NCBI RefSeq assembly: GCF_002358085.1
Contig: NZ_NTJD01000010.1
Coordinates: forward strand, 36,956-100,955
DNA length: 64,000 nt
Direction of reading: 5' to 3'
Source of the DNA: Pseudothioclava arenosa
GTDB taxonomy: Bacteria > Pseudomonadota > Alphaproteobacteria > Rhodobacterales > Rhodobacteraceae
The translations under genes were made by a program, and so were the position numbers. Positions 53,021 through 60,629 of this stretch are shown here, one piece after another. Positions within the stretch are counted from its first letter, which is position 1; each line of letters starts with the position of its first letter. The notes beneath the pieces were generated by a model. That model searched no databases, had not been told where the DNA came from, and saw only the letters and a list, made by a program, of their open reading frames with translations.

Positions 53021-53057
53021 CGCCCGCCGGTGGAAACGCCTTGGCGGGCGTTCCGTT
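53021..53057 (+). terminator. Intrinsic terminator after Rrf2 regulator gene
   Basis: CGCCCGCC (53021-53028) pairs with GGCGGGCG (53043-53050), followed by TTCCGTTTT. Confidence 0.7.
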
Positions 53058-53135
53058 TTCGCCTAGCACGCGCCGCAGTTTCGCCCCGGTTCTGCGTCAT
53101 CCTGACGCAAGGGGGCAAAGGAACAGGAGCTTGCA

Positions 53136-53285
53136 ATGTCGAGCAGCGAAGCCGAGCAGAAAACCGCCCCGGAGAGCGCCCACGCCGCCACCGAGGCCAA
53201 ATCGCGGGAGACCACCGCCTCTCCCTCCGAAACAAAGCACGGCCCAACCCATCCCGTGCGTTTCACCGACTGGGCGCTGATCTGA
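53136..53285 (+). CDS. Short acidic/polar protein, 49 aa
   Basis: A 49-codon frame begins MSSSEAEQKTAPESAHAATE and ends GPTHPVRFTDWALI. A good ribosome site (AGGAGCTTGCA) precedes the ATG. The first 35 residues are disordered and polar; only the last 14 look constrained, with P-x-RF-x-DW loosely recalling the conserved C-terminus of DUF1674 (SDHAF4-like) proteins, but the match is too short to name it. It lies between the Rrf2 terminator and the TfoX-like gene. Confidence 0.5.
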   Translation: MSSSEAEQKTAPESAHAATEAKSRETTASPSETKHGPTHPVRFTDWALI

Positions 53286-53346
53286 GCTTGCCCGAACGGG
53301 GCGGCCGGGCGAGACTGGGCACATGCCCCATCTGCCCGGAGCCCCG

Positions 53347-53685
53347 ATGCGTCCCCTCACCGATATTCGCGGCATAGGCCCGGCCACCGCCGAGCGGCTG
53401 TTGGCCGCGGGCATTCCCGATGCCGAGGCGCTGCATGCCCTTGGCGCCGAAGCCGCGTATGAGCGGCTGCTCGCATCCGGCGACCGGCCCCATTTCATCG
53501 CCTTTTACGCGCTGGTGATGGCTTTGCAGGGCCGCCCCTGGAACGATTGCAAGGGCGCCGAAAAGGCCGCGCTGCGGGTCCGGTTCGACGCGCTTTGCGC
53601 CCGCGCGACACCCGGCCCGGAAATGGAAAAGGGCCGCCTCCCGATGGAAGCGGCCCTCGATGCGCTGGGTCTGCGGCGCGGCTGA
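53347..53685 (+). CDS. TfoX/Sxy C-terminal domain protein
   Basis: This 112-aa protein reads LTDIRGIGPATAERLLAAGI, then LHALGAEAAYERLLAS, FIAFYALVMALQGRPWND and AEKAALRVRFDALC. This matches the C-terminal helix-hairpin-helix-like domain of the competence activator TfoX/Sxy, without the N-terminal domain. It may act as a stand-alone adaptor; a role in competence is unproven. The start at 53347 has GGAGC in front; an ATG at 53323 is an alternative. Its TGA abuts the ndk stop in the palindrome TGATCA. Confidence 0.75.
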   Translation: MRPLTDIRGIGPATAERLLAAGIPDAEALHALGAEAAYERLLASGDRPHFIAFYALVMALQGRPWNDCKGAEKAALRVRFDALCARATPGPEMEKGRLPMEAALDALGLRRG

Positions 53686-54108
53686 TCAGCCGACCAGTTC
53701 GAGACCCGAGAAGAAGAACGCGATTTCCACCGCAGCGGTTTCCGGCGCATCCGAGCCGTGAACCGAGTTTTCGCCGACCGAGAGGGCGAATTCCTTGCGG
53801 ATGGTGCCGTCAGCGGCTTCGGCCGGGTTGGTGGCGCCCATCACTTCGCGGTTTTTCTTGATCGCGCCTTCGCCTTCGAGAACCTGCACAACGACCGGTT
53901 CCGAGGTCATGAATTCGCACAGCTCGCCATAGAAGGGGCGCTCTTTGTGGACTTCGTAGAACTTGCCGGCCTGTTCCAGGGTCAGCTTGATGCGCTTTTG
54001 CGCGACGATGCGCAGACCGGCTTCCTCGAACTTGGCATTGATCTTGCCGGTGAGGTTGCGCTTGGTCGCGTCGGGTTTGATGATCGAGAGCGTACGTTCG
54101 ATGGCCAT
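53686..54108 (-). CDS. ndk: Nucleoside diphosphate kinase
   Basis: This 140-aa enzyme balances nucleoside triphosphate pools. It starts [19 protein letters not shown], has the active-site His in [20 protein letters not shown] (about residue 117) and [18 protein letters not shown]. Length and residues are standard. The start follows AAAGGGCTCATC; the frame is open upstream without support. Confidence 0.97.
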   Translation of the reverse strand: MAIERTLSIIKPDATKRNLTGKINAKFEEAGLRIVAQKRIKLTLEQAGKFYEVHKERPFYGELCEFMTSEPVVVQVLEGEGAIKKNREVMGATNPAEAADGTIRKEFALSVGENSVHGSDAPETAAVEIAFFFSGLELVG

Positions 54109-54327
54109 GATGAGCCCTTTCCTCTGAACTCGGCGGCCCCAGCCGCCTCGAAGCTGTTTCTGCCGCGCAGCTATCACGCGCGCCGAGCCTTGAAAACCCC
54201 TGCTTTGGTGGAATCGTTAGCGCAAAAGCGTGATCGCCCGGCACTGCGGCAAAATGGATCAGGATTGGACTCGACAATACCTGAGTATTTCGATAGGAAA
54301 TATTCAGACCACGCTACGGAGCCAGCC

Positions 54328-54624
54328 ATGATCCGCCCCCTTCTGCTTTCGCTCGCCCTTCTTCCCCCGCTCGCGGCCCATGCCGACGAAAACGCGGCAA
54401 GCGCACCGCCCGCCCTGCCCTTCAGCTACGAGATGTTCGAGGCCTCGGTGCCCCATACCGACATGGCGGTCTGCCCGGTCGATCTGGCCCAGCCGGGCGT
54501 GTTCTGTCGCGTGGCGCTGTTCAACGACGCCTTCCATATCTTCCTGTTCACCGAAGAGGGCGACCAGCCGCTGGTGGGCTTTCAGAGCTACGATTCCGAG
54601 CTGATGACCGGCCTCTTCGACTAG
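54328..54624 (+). CDS. Small secreted protein of unknown function
   Basis: This 98-aa protein has a Sec signal peptide (MIRPLLLSLALLPPLAAHA) cleaved after AHA. The mature part is FSYEMFEASVPHTDMAVCPV, then FCRVALFNDAFHIFLFTEEG, then QPLVGFQSYDSE. Two cysteines, about 15 residues apart, may form a disulphide in the periplasm. No family is recognised. The start follows ACGGAGCCAGCC, and the gene precedes the ABC-F gene by 49 bases. Confidence 0.7.
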   Translation: MIRPLLLSLALLPPLAAHADENAASAPPALPFSYEMFEASVPHTDMAVCPVDLAQPGVFCRVALFNDAFHIFLFTEEGDQPLVGFQSYDSELMTGLFD

Positions 54625-54673
54625 GCCCGCTTCCCCGCTTGACGGCCCGCGCCCACTCGGGCAAGCGGGGGTC

Positions 54674-56527
54674 ATGCTCAAGATATCGGACATCACTTTC
54701 GCGATCGAGGGGCGGCCTCTGTTCGAGGGCGCCACGGCCACCATTCCCACCGGCCACAAGGTCGGCCTCGTGGGGCCGAACGGCGCGGGGAAAACCACGC
54801 TGTTCAAGCTGATCCGCGGCGAATACGCGCTGGAATCGGGCGAGATTTCACTGCCGCAGCGCGCCCGCATCGGCGGCGTCGCGCAAGAGGTGCCCTCGTC
54901 TTCGACCAGCCTGCTCGACACGGTGCTTTCCGCCGATACCGAGCGCGCCGCGCTGATGGCCGAGGCCGAAGCCGCGACCGACCCCCATCGCATCGCCGAG
55001 ATCCAGACCCGGCTCACCGATATCGACGCCTGGTCGGCCGAGGGCCGCGCCAGTGCGATCCTCAAGGGCCTGGGCTTTGACGCCGAAGCGCAGCGCCGGC
55101 CGTGCAGCGATTTCTCGGGCGGCTGGCGGATGCGCGTGGCGCTTGCGGGCGTCTTGTTCGCGCAGCCCGACCTGCTGCTGCTGGACGAACCGACGAACTA
55201 TCTCGACCTCGAAGGCGCGCTCTGGCTCGAACAATACCTGATCCGCTACCCGCATACGGTGATCGTGATCTCGCACGACCGCGACCTGCTGAACCGCGCG
55301 GTGGGGGCGATTTTGCACCTCGAGGGGCGCAAGCTGACGCTCTATCAGGGCGGCTATGACACATTCGCCAAGACCCGCGCGCTGAAACGCGAGGCGCAGG
55401 CGGCAGCGGCGAAAAAACAAGAGGCGCGCCGCGCCCATCTGCAAAGCTTCGTCGACCGGTTCAAGGCCAAGGCGACCAAGGCCGCGCAGGCGCAGTCGCG
55501 CGTGAAGATGCTGGAAAAGATGGTGCCGATCACCGCTCCCGAAGAGGCGGCGAAGCAGGTCTTTACCTTCCCCGCGCCCGAACAGCTTTCGCCGCCGATC
55601 ATCGCGCTTGATGGTGCGGCGGTGGGCTATGGCGGCGCTCCGATCCTGCGACGGCTGAACCTGCGCATTGACCAGGACGACCGGATCGCGCTTCTGGGGC
55701 GCAACGGCGAGGGAAAATCCACACTTTCCAAGCTGTTGGCGGGCAAACTTGAGGTTTGCGACGGCAAGATCGCGCGCTCGTCCAAGCTGCGCATCGGCTA
55801 TTTCGCGCAGCATCAGGTCGACGAGCTGGACCTCGGCGCGACGCCGCTTTTGCACCTGCAACGGATCCTGCCCGAAGAGGCGCAATCGAAGCTGCGCGCG
55901 CGGCTGGCGGGGTTCGGCCTTGGCGCCGATCAGGCCGAGACGGTGGTCGGCAAGCTTTCCGGCGGGCAGAAGGCGCGGCTGTCGCTTTTGCTGGCGACCT
56001 GGGACGCGCCGCATCTGCTGATCCTTGACGAGCCGACCAACCACCTCGACATTGAGAGCCGCGAGGCGCTGGTCGAGGCGCTGACCGAATATTCGGGCGC
56101 GGTGATCCTGGTCAGCCACGACATGCACCTGCTCAGCCTCGTCGTCGACCGGCTCTGGCTGGTGAAGGGCGGCGCGGTCGCGCCCTATGGCGGCGACCTC
56201 GAAGCCTATCGCGCCGAATTGCTGGCGGGCGGCGACGAGGACAAGCCCCGCGCCGCGCCGAAGGATAAGCCCGCGAAACCCTCGCGTGAGGCGATCACGG
56301 GGCTGCGCTCCGAGGTGCGCAAATGCGAAGACCGCGTGAACAAGCTGGCGGAAATGCTTGAAAAGCTTGACGCAATCCTAGCCGACCCTGCGCTTTACGA
56401 ACCCGGTCGTGCGGCCGACGCCGAAAAATGGATGAAGAAACACGCCGAGGCGCGCGAGGCGATGACCCGCGCCGAGGCGCTGTGGATGGAGGCGCTGGAG
56501 GCGCTGGAAGGGGCCGAGCAGGGCTAG
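54674..56527 (+). CDS. ABC-F family ATPase, YheS-like
   Basis: This 617-aa protein has two ABC domains and no membrane part. The first has Walker A GPNGAGKTTL (about residue 36), signature FSGGWRMRVAL and Walker B LLLLDEPTNYLD. A charged linker (about 235-290; AKTRALKREAQAAAAKKQEA) is the P-site-tRNA-interaction motif of translation ABC-F proteins. The second has GRNGEGKSTL, LSGGQKARLSLL and LLILDEPTNHLDIES. A C-terminal coiled coil spans about 540-617. It most resembles the YheS/Uup branch and probably acts on stalled or assembling ribosomes. Confidence 0.9.
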   Translation: MLKISDITFAIEGRPLFEGATATIPTGHKVGLVGPNGAGKTTLFKLIRGEYALESGEISLPQRARIGGVAQEVPSSSTSLLDTVLSADTERAALMAEAEAATDPHRIAEIQTRLTDIDAWSAEGRASAILKGLGFDAEAQRRPCSDFSGGWRMRVALAGVLFAQPDLLLLDEPTNYLDLEGALWLEQYLIRYPHTVIVISHDRDLLNRAVGAILHLEGRKLTLYQGGYDTFAKTRALKREAQAAAAKKQEARRAHLQSFVDRFKAKATKAAQAQSRVKMLEKMVPITAPEEAAKQVFTFPAPEQLSPPIIALDGAAVGYGGAPILRRLNLRIDQDDRIALLGRNGEGKSTLSKLLAGKLEVCDGKIARSSKLRIGYFAQHQVDELDLGATPLLHLQRILPEEAQSKLRARLAGFGLGADQAETVVGKLSGGQKARLSLLLATWDAPHLLILDEPTNHLDIESREALVEALTEYSGAVILVSHDMHLLSLVVDRLWLVKGGAVAPYGGDLEAYRAELLAGGDEDKPRAAPKDKPAKPSREAITGLRSEVRKCEDRVNKLAEMLEKLDAILADPALYEPGRAADAEKWMKKHAEAREAMTRAEALWMEALEALEGAEQG

Positions 56528-56565
56528 TGCCCTGCCCGCCTCCATTCCCGCTCAGGCCGCCCCGT

Positions 56566-57042
56566 TCAGGCCGCGCCGTAGCTGGCGAAAATCTCCCCCG
56601 TGCCGTCGCGGCGGAACAGGATCACCTGATAGGCGTCGCGCTCGCTTTCGGGGCCCATGCCGGGCGAGCCATAGGGCATGCCGGGCACCGAGAGCCCGAT
56701 CGCCTCGGGGCGTTCGTCAAGCAGGCGGAGGATATCGGCGGGGGGCACGTGGCCCTCGATCACATAGCCCTCGATCATGGCGGTGTGGCACGAGGCGAGC
56801 CCCTCGGGCACGCCCATCTCGGCCTTGTAGGCCTGCAGCGCGTCATAGGGGCGAAGTTCCTGCGTCACCGCGAAACCGTCGCGCGCCAAGACCTCCATCC
56901 AGGCGCCGCAGCAGCCGCAATCGGGGTCTTTCACCACATGGATCGCAGGGGCGCTTGCGGCGTAGAGCGGCAAAGCAGGCAGCACCGAGGCGCCAGCGGC
57001 CAGCCTCAGCAGACGGCGGCGCGAAACGAGGGCTTGGGTCAT
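56566..57042 (-). CDS. DUF411 metal-binding protein with Tat signal
   Basis: This 158-aa protein has a twin-arginine signal (SRRRLLRLAAGASVLPAL, about residues 7-24). The DUF411 motif DPDCGCCGAWMEVL (about 42-55) has a CxCC cluster that could bind copper, and further features are ASCHTAMIEGYVIEGHVP and GLSVPGMPYGSPGM. Family members are linked to copper handling. The start at 57042 follows AGGAGGAAACGC. It sits alone between the ABC-F gene (convergent) and the terminator of the TRAP operon. Confidence 0.85.
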   Translation of the reverse strand: MTQALVSRRRLLRLAAGASVLPALPLYAASAPAIHVVKDPDCGCCGAWMEVLARDGFAVTQELRPYDALQAYKAEMGVPEGLASCHTAMIEGYVIEGHVPPADILRLLDERPEAIGLSVPGMPYGSPGMGPESERDAYQVILFRRDGTGEIFASYGAA

Positions 57043-57138
57043 GCGCGTTTCCTCCTGTGCATGTCGTTGCGTCAGCTTAGCGCGATCCGCGCCCCGGACG
57101 ACCTGACTTTGGTCAGGTTCACGCGTTTTTGACGCCCC

Positions 57139-57168
57139 CAAAAAAGAAGAGCCGCCCCGAAGGGCGGC
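57139..57168 (-). terminator. Intrinsic terminator of the dct TRAP operon
   Basis: On the minus strand GCCGCCC-TTCG-GGGCGGC is followed by TCTTCTTTTTTGG, 38 bases past the dctM stop. Confidence 0.92.
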
Positions 57169-57205
57169 CCCAGTTGGCCCGGGCCAAAGCACGGCCCGGC
57201 GCGCG

Positions 57206-58600
57206 TCACTTCACGATCAACTCCGGTCCCATGGCCAATGTGGGCAGCCAGGTCGACAGGAACGGCACGTAAGTGATCAGGATCAGGAACAGGAACAGCA
57301 CGCCGAGGAAGGGCAGCGCGGCTTTTACCACACGCATCATCGGCATCCCGGCCACACCCGAGGTGACGAAGAGGTTCAGACCCACCGGCGGCGTGATCAT
57401 CCCGATCTCCATGTTTACGACCATGATGATGCCCAGGTGGATCGGGTCCACGCCCAGCTCGATCGCGATCGGGAAGACCAAGGGCGCGACGATCACGATC
57501 AGACCCGAGGGCTCCATGAACTGCCCACCGATCAGGAGGATCACGTTGACCAGGATCAGGAAGACAATCTTGCCGAACCCGGCCGAGAGCATCGCTTCGG
57601 CGATCTGCTGCGGGATCTGTTCGTCGGTCAGCACATGCTTGAGGATCAGCGCGTTGGCGATGATGAACATCAGCGTAATCGTCAGCTTGCCCGCTTCAAA
57701 CAGCGTCTTGCGGGTGTCTTCATGCCAGAGCGCGGTGATCAGCGCCTGCGGCTTTTGCAGAAGGCTCGTCGGCGCCGCGCCGTCCTTGCCCGCCAGCGGC
57801 CCCATGTCGCGATAGACGAAGGTGGCGACGAGGAAAGCATAGACCGAGGCGACGGCGGCGGCTTCGGTGGGGGTAAAGATCGCGCCGGTGATCCCCGGGA
57901 GGCCATAGATACCCACCATGATGATGACGATCAGCATCAGGCCCCAGAAGGCGTCCTTGAACGCCACGGCGATCTCGCCCCAGCCCTGCCACTCGCCCTT
58001 GGGCATGTTCTTGATGCGCGCCATGATGTAGATCGCGATCATCAGCATGACACCGGCCAGAATGCCCGGGATCACCCCGGCGAGGAACATCCGCCCGACC
58101 GACACCTCGACCGAGGAGGCATAGACCACCATCACGATCGAGGGCGGGATCAGGATGCCGAGGGTGCCTGCGTTACAGATCACGCCGGCGGCGAAATCCT
58201 TGGTGTAGCCCATCTGGCGCATCGCCGCGATCACGATCGAGCCGATGGCAACGACGGTCGCGGGGCTCGAACCCGACAGCGCCGCGAAGATCATGCAGGC
58301 AAAGACGCCCGCAATCGCCAGACCGCCGCGGACATGACCGACGCAGGCGATCGAGAAGCGCACGATCCGTTTCGCCACACCGCCCGTCGACATGAAGGAG
58401 GACGCGAGGATGAAGAAGGGAATGGCCAGCAGCGTGTAATGCCCGGCCATCGCCTGATAGAGCGACTGAGCGACCGAGGCGAGCGAGGTCTCCGAGAAGG
58501 CCAGCAGGAACAGGATCGAGCTGAGACCCAGCGACACCGCGATCGGCACACCGATCATCAGAAGCCCGACGATGAGCGCGAAAAGCAGGAAAACGTCCAT
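57206..58600 (-). CDS. dctM: TRAP transporter large permease
   Basis: This 464-aa inner-membrane protein has about twelve membrane segments, for example FLLFALIVGLLMIGVPIAVS, LLAIPFFILASSFMSTGGVA, FACMIFAALSGSSPATVVAI and LGIIMVVNMEIGMITPPVGL. GSSPATVVAIGS and ITPPVGLNLFVTSG are family hallmarks. With DctQ it uses the sodium or proton gradient to import C4-dicarboxylates delivered by DctP. It is the last gene of the operon, 6 bases after dctQ. Confidence 0.95.
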   Translation of the reverse strand: MDVFLLFALIVGLLMIGVPIAVSLGLSSILFLLAFSETSLASVAQSLYQAMAGHYTLLAIPFFILASSFMSTGGVAKRIVRFSIACVGHVRGGLAIAGVFACMIFAALSGSSPATVVAIGSIVIAAMRQMGYTKDFAAGVICNAGTLGILIPPSIVMVVYASSVEVSVGRMFLAGVIPGILAGVMLMIAIYIMARIKNMPKGEWQGWGEIAVAFKDAFWGLMLIVIIMVGIYGLPGITGAIFTPTEAAAVASVYAFLVATFVYRDMGPLAGKDGAAPTSLLQKPQALITALWHEDTRKTLFEAGKLTITLMFIIANALILKHVLTDEQIPQQIAEAMLSAGFGKIVFLILVNVILLIGGQFMEPSGLIVIVAPLVFPIAIELGVDPIHLGIIMVVNMEIGMITPPVGLNLFVTSGVAGMPMMRVVKAALPFLGVLFLFLILITYVPFLSTWLPTLAMGPELIVK

Positions 58601-58606
58601 CCGGGA

Positions 58607-59293
58607 TCACTCCTCGTCCTTGTTGGCAGCCGCAACGCGTTCGACGTCGTCTTCGGCTTCGTGGCTGACGATCAGGCTTTCCTGACGGCCCGCGATGACC
58701 CGCAGCGTCGCCTGAGCAATCCGCCAGGTAATCAGCGCAACGCCGAAGGGCAGAATGAAATAGGGCACGACGCGGGGGAGTTTTTCGTAATGTTCGCCCT
58801 GGTTGATCAGCGGTTCGAGCCAGCGGAAGATCCACAGCATCGGCACCTGATCGGTTTCATACCAGGCCTGATCGCGGGTCGGCTCGAAGCCGGTCGGGAA
58901 CCAGTGCCCCGAGGTGCGCTCCAGCGCGGCATAGGGCGCCCAGTAATCCCACGCGCCCTTGAGCATCAGCAGCGCATAGACCAGACACAGGAACGCCGAC
59001 ACCACCGCCAGCGCACGTTTGGGGCCCGGCCCCACCATGTTCAGCACCGCGTCCACGCCCAGATGCGCGGTTTTCTTGAAAGCGTAAGAGACGCCGAAGA
59101 TCACCAGCCAGGCGAACAGGATCAACGTCAGCTCCAGACCCCAGATCAACGAGTTGTTGAACACGTAACGCAGGATCACGTTGATGAAAGTGATCAGGGT
59201 CATCGCGCCAAGGATCAGCGCGATCGCGCTTTCCTCGATCCTGTCTGACCAAGAGGTCCGCGAGTGATGCGAACCGGATCCGGTGCCGGACAT
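58607..59293 (-). CDS. dctQ: TRAP transporter small permease
   Basis: This 228-aa protein has four membrane segments (SAIALILGAMTLITFINVIL, LELTLILFAWLVIFGVSYAF, LAVVSAFLCLVYALLMLKGA and VVPYFILPFGVALITWRIAQ). The loop RYVFNNSLIWGLELTL is the DctQ signature. It is longer than many DctQ proteins owing to an insert between the third and fourth segments (about residues 110-165, with WAPYAALERTSGHWFPTGFE) and a charged C-terminal tail. Confidence 0.92.
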   Translation of the reverse strand: MSGTGSGSHHSRTSWSDRIEESAIALILGAMTLITFINVILRYVFNNSLIWGLELTLILFAWLVIFGVSYAFKKTAHLGVDAVLNMVGPGPKRALAVVSAFLCLVYALLMLKGAWDYWAPYAALERTSGHWFPTGFEPTRDQAWYETDQVPMLWIFRWLEPLINQGEHYEKLPRVVPYFILPFGVALITWRIAQATLRVIAGRQESLIVSHEAEDDVERVAAANKDEE

Positions 59294-59348
59294 GGGGCTA
59301 CCTCATGCAATAAGCGATGGCCCGGGCCGAAGGCCGCGGGAAGAGTGT

Positions 59349-59373
59349 GGGGCGCGAGCCTGGCCCGCGCCCC
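59349..59373 (-). promoter_or_regulatory. Hairpin between dctP and dctQ
   Basis: GGGGCGCG and CGCGCCCC form an 8-bp stem with a 9-base loop in the dctP-dctQ gap. There is no T tract on the minus strand, so it probably acts as an mRNA stabiliser or partial attenuator keeping binding-protein mRNA above permease mRNA. Confidence 0.55.
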
Positions 59374-59382
59374 GAGATCGGA

Positions 59383-60384
59383 TCAGTGCTCGGCGTTGAT
59401 CGCCTGCGCGGCGTCGATCTTGTCCTGACCGATGCCGTCGACGAATTTCGCCCAGACGGGCTTCATCGCATCAACCCAGGCCTGACGCTCGTCGGGGGTC
59501 AGTTCGATGATCTTGCCACCGGCATCGAGGATCGACTGACGGGCCGTCGCTTCGACCTCTTCCACGGCCGCGTTCCGGGCCACGGTGACTTCGTTCATGA
59601 TCGTCGAGAGCTGATCGCGGGTTTCGGCGTCAAGCCCGGCCCACCAGTCGGTCGAGACCACGACGAGGTAATCCAGCAGACCGTGGTTGGTCTCGGTGAT
59701 CGCGGCCTGAACCTCGTAGTATTTCTGGCCGTAGCTGTTCGACCAGGTGTTTTCCTGACCATCGACAACGCCGGTCTGCAGCGCGCCGTAGACTTCCGAG
59801 AAGGCCATCGGCTGCGGCGAGGCGCCAAGCGCTTCCATCTGCGCCACGAGCACGTCCGAGGGCTGCACGCGGAACTTCAGGCCCTTGGCATCGCCCGGCA
59901 TGCGCAGTTCCGACTTGGCCGAGAACTGCTTCATCCCCGAGTGCCAGAATTCGAGACCGGTCAGGCCGCGGCGCTCCATCGAGCCTTTCATTTCCTGGCC
60001 GACGTCCGAGTTCTGGAAGGCATCGACAGCGCGCATGTTCTTGAACATGAAGGGCAGGTCGAAAATGTTGAAGACCTTGGTGAAGCTTTCGAACTTCGAC
60101 AGCGACGGCGCGGCCATCTGGACGTCGCCCTGCAGCATCGCCTCAAGAACCTGGTCATCGTTGTAGAGCGTCGAGTTCGGATAGACTTCGACGCAGACCT
60201 TGCCGTTCATCTCGGCGTTCACGCGGTCGGCAAACATCTGGGCGGCAATGCCCTTGGGGTGTTTATCCGAGTTGGTGACGTGGCTGAACTTGATCACCAT
60301 CTCGCCATCGTCGCATTGCGCGAAGGCGGGCGCGGCGGCGGTCACGAGGGCGATGGCCGTCATTGCGGCGGCGAATTTCTTCAT
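59383..60384 (-). CDS. dctP: TRAP transporter C4-dicarboxylate-binding protein
   Basis: This 333-aa periplasmic protein has a Sec signal (MKKFAAAMTAIALVTAAAPAFA). DctP motifs follow: VIKFSHVTNSDKHPKGIAAQ, MAAPSLSKFESFTKVFNIFD, FWHSGMKQFSAKSELRMPGD, GLKFRVQPSDVLVAQMEALG with the conserved Arg that holds the carboxylate, and GALQTGVVDGQENTWSNSY. The start at 60384 follows GGAGGAAACC. It lies downstream of dctBD and upstream of dctQM. Confidence 0.95.
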   Translation of the reverse strand: MKKFAAAMTAIALVTAAAPAFAQCDDGEMVIKFSHVTNSDKHPKGIAAQMFADRVNAEMNGKVCVEVYPNSTLYNDDQVLEAMLQGDVQMAAPSLSKFESFTKVFNIFDLPFMFKNMRAVDAFQNSDVGQEMKGSMERRGLTGLEFWHSGMKQFSAKSELRMPGDAKGLKFRVQPSDVLVAQMEALGASPQPMAFSEVYGALQTGVVDGQENTWSNSYGQKYYEVQAAITETNHGLLDYLVVVSTDWWAGLDAETRDQLSTIMNEVTVARNAAVEEVEATARQSILDAGGKIIELTPDERQAWVDAMKPVWAKFVDGIGQDKIDAAQAINAEH

Positions 60385-60561
60385 GGTTTCCTCCCGAAGT
60401 GCCATAGGCAAAAACACGGCGCCGGGTCTCCGGCGTCCCCTATAGCCAACCGCCAGACGCAATGCCGATCAACATATTCGTCATAGCTCGTGAAAAATCG
60501 TGATTTTCGGTTCGGGAACAATTCCTTATGAAATCAGCGCGCTACGTGCCGCACTGCAGCA

Positions 60562-60579
60562 TGTGCGAAAATCCACACA
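60562..60579. promoter_or_regulatory. Candidate DctD-binding dyad upstream of dctP
   Basis: TGTGCGAAAATCCACACA is a dyad of the form TGTGNG-N6-CNCACA in the dctD-dctP gap. A further TCGCACA, inverted relative to its left arm, occurs at about 60606. Position suggests an activator site for dctPQM; sequence specificity of this DctD is unknown. Confidence 0.35.
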
Positions 60580-60629
60580 GATGTTAGCGCCTGTCGGGCG
60601 GAATGTCGCACAGGTCCGGGCCCGGCATT

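Noticed and set aside
60536..60552. GG-N10-GC arrangement (minus strand CGGCAC...GC) resembling a sigma-54 promoter upstream of dctP
   Set aside because: The -12 region fits poorly (CGCGCT rather than TTGCT), and the adjacent DctD lacks the GAFTGA loop and Walker A lysine needed for sigma-54 activation.
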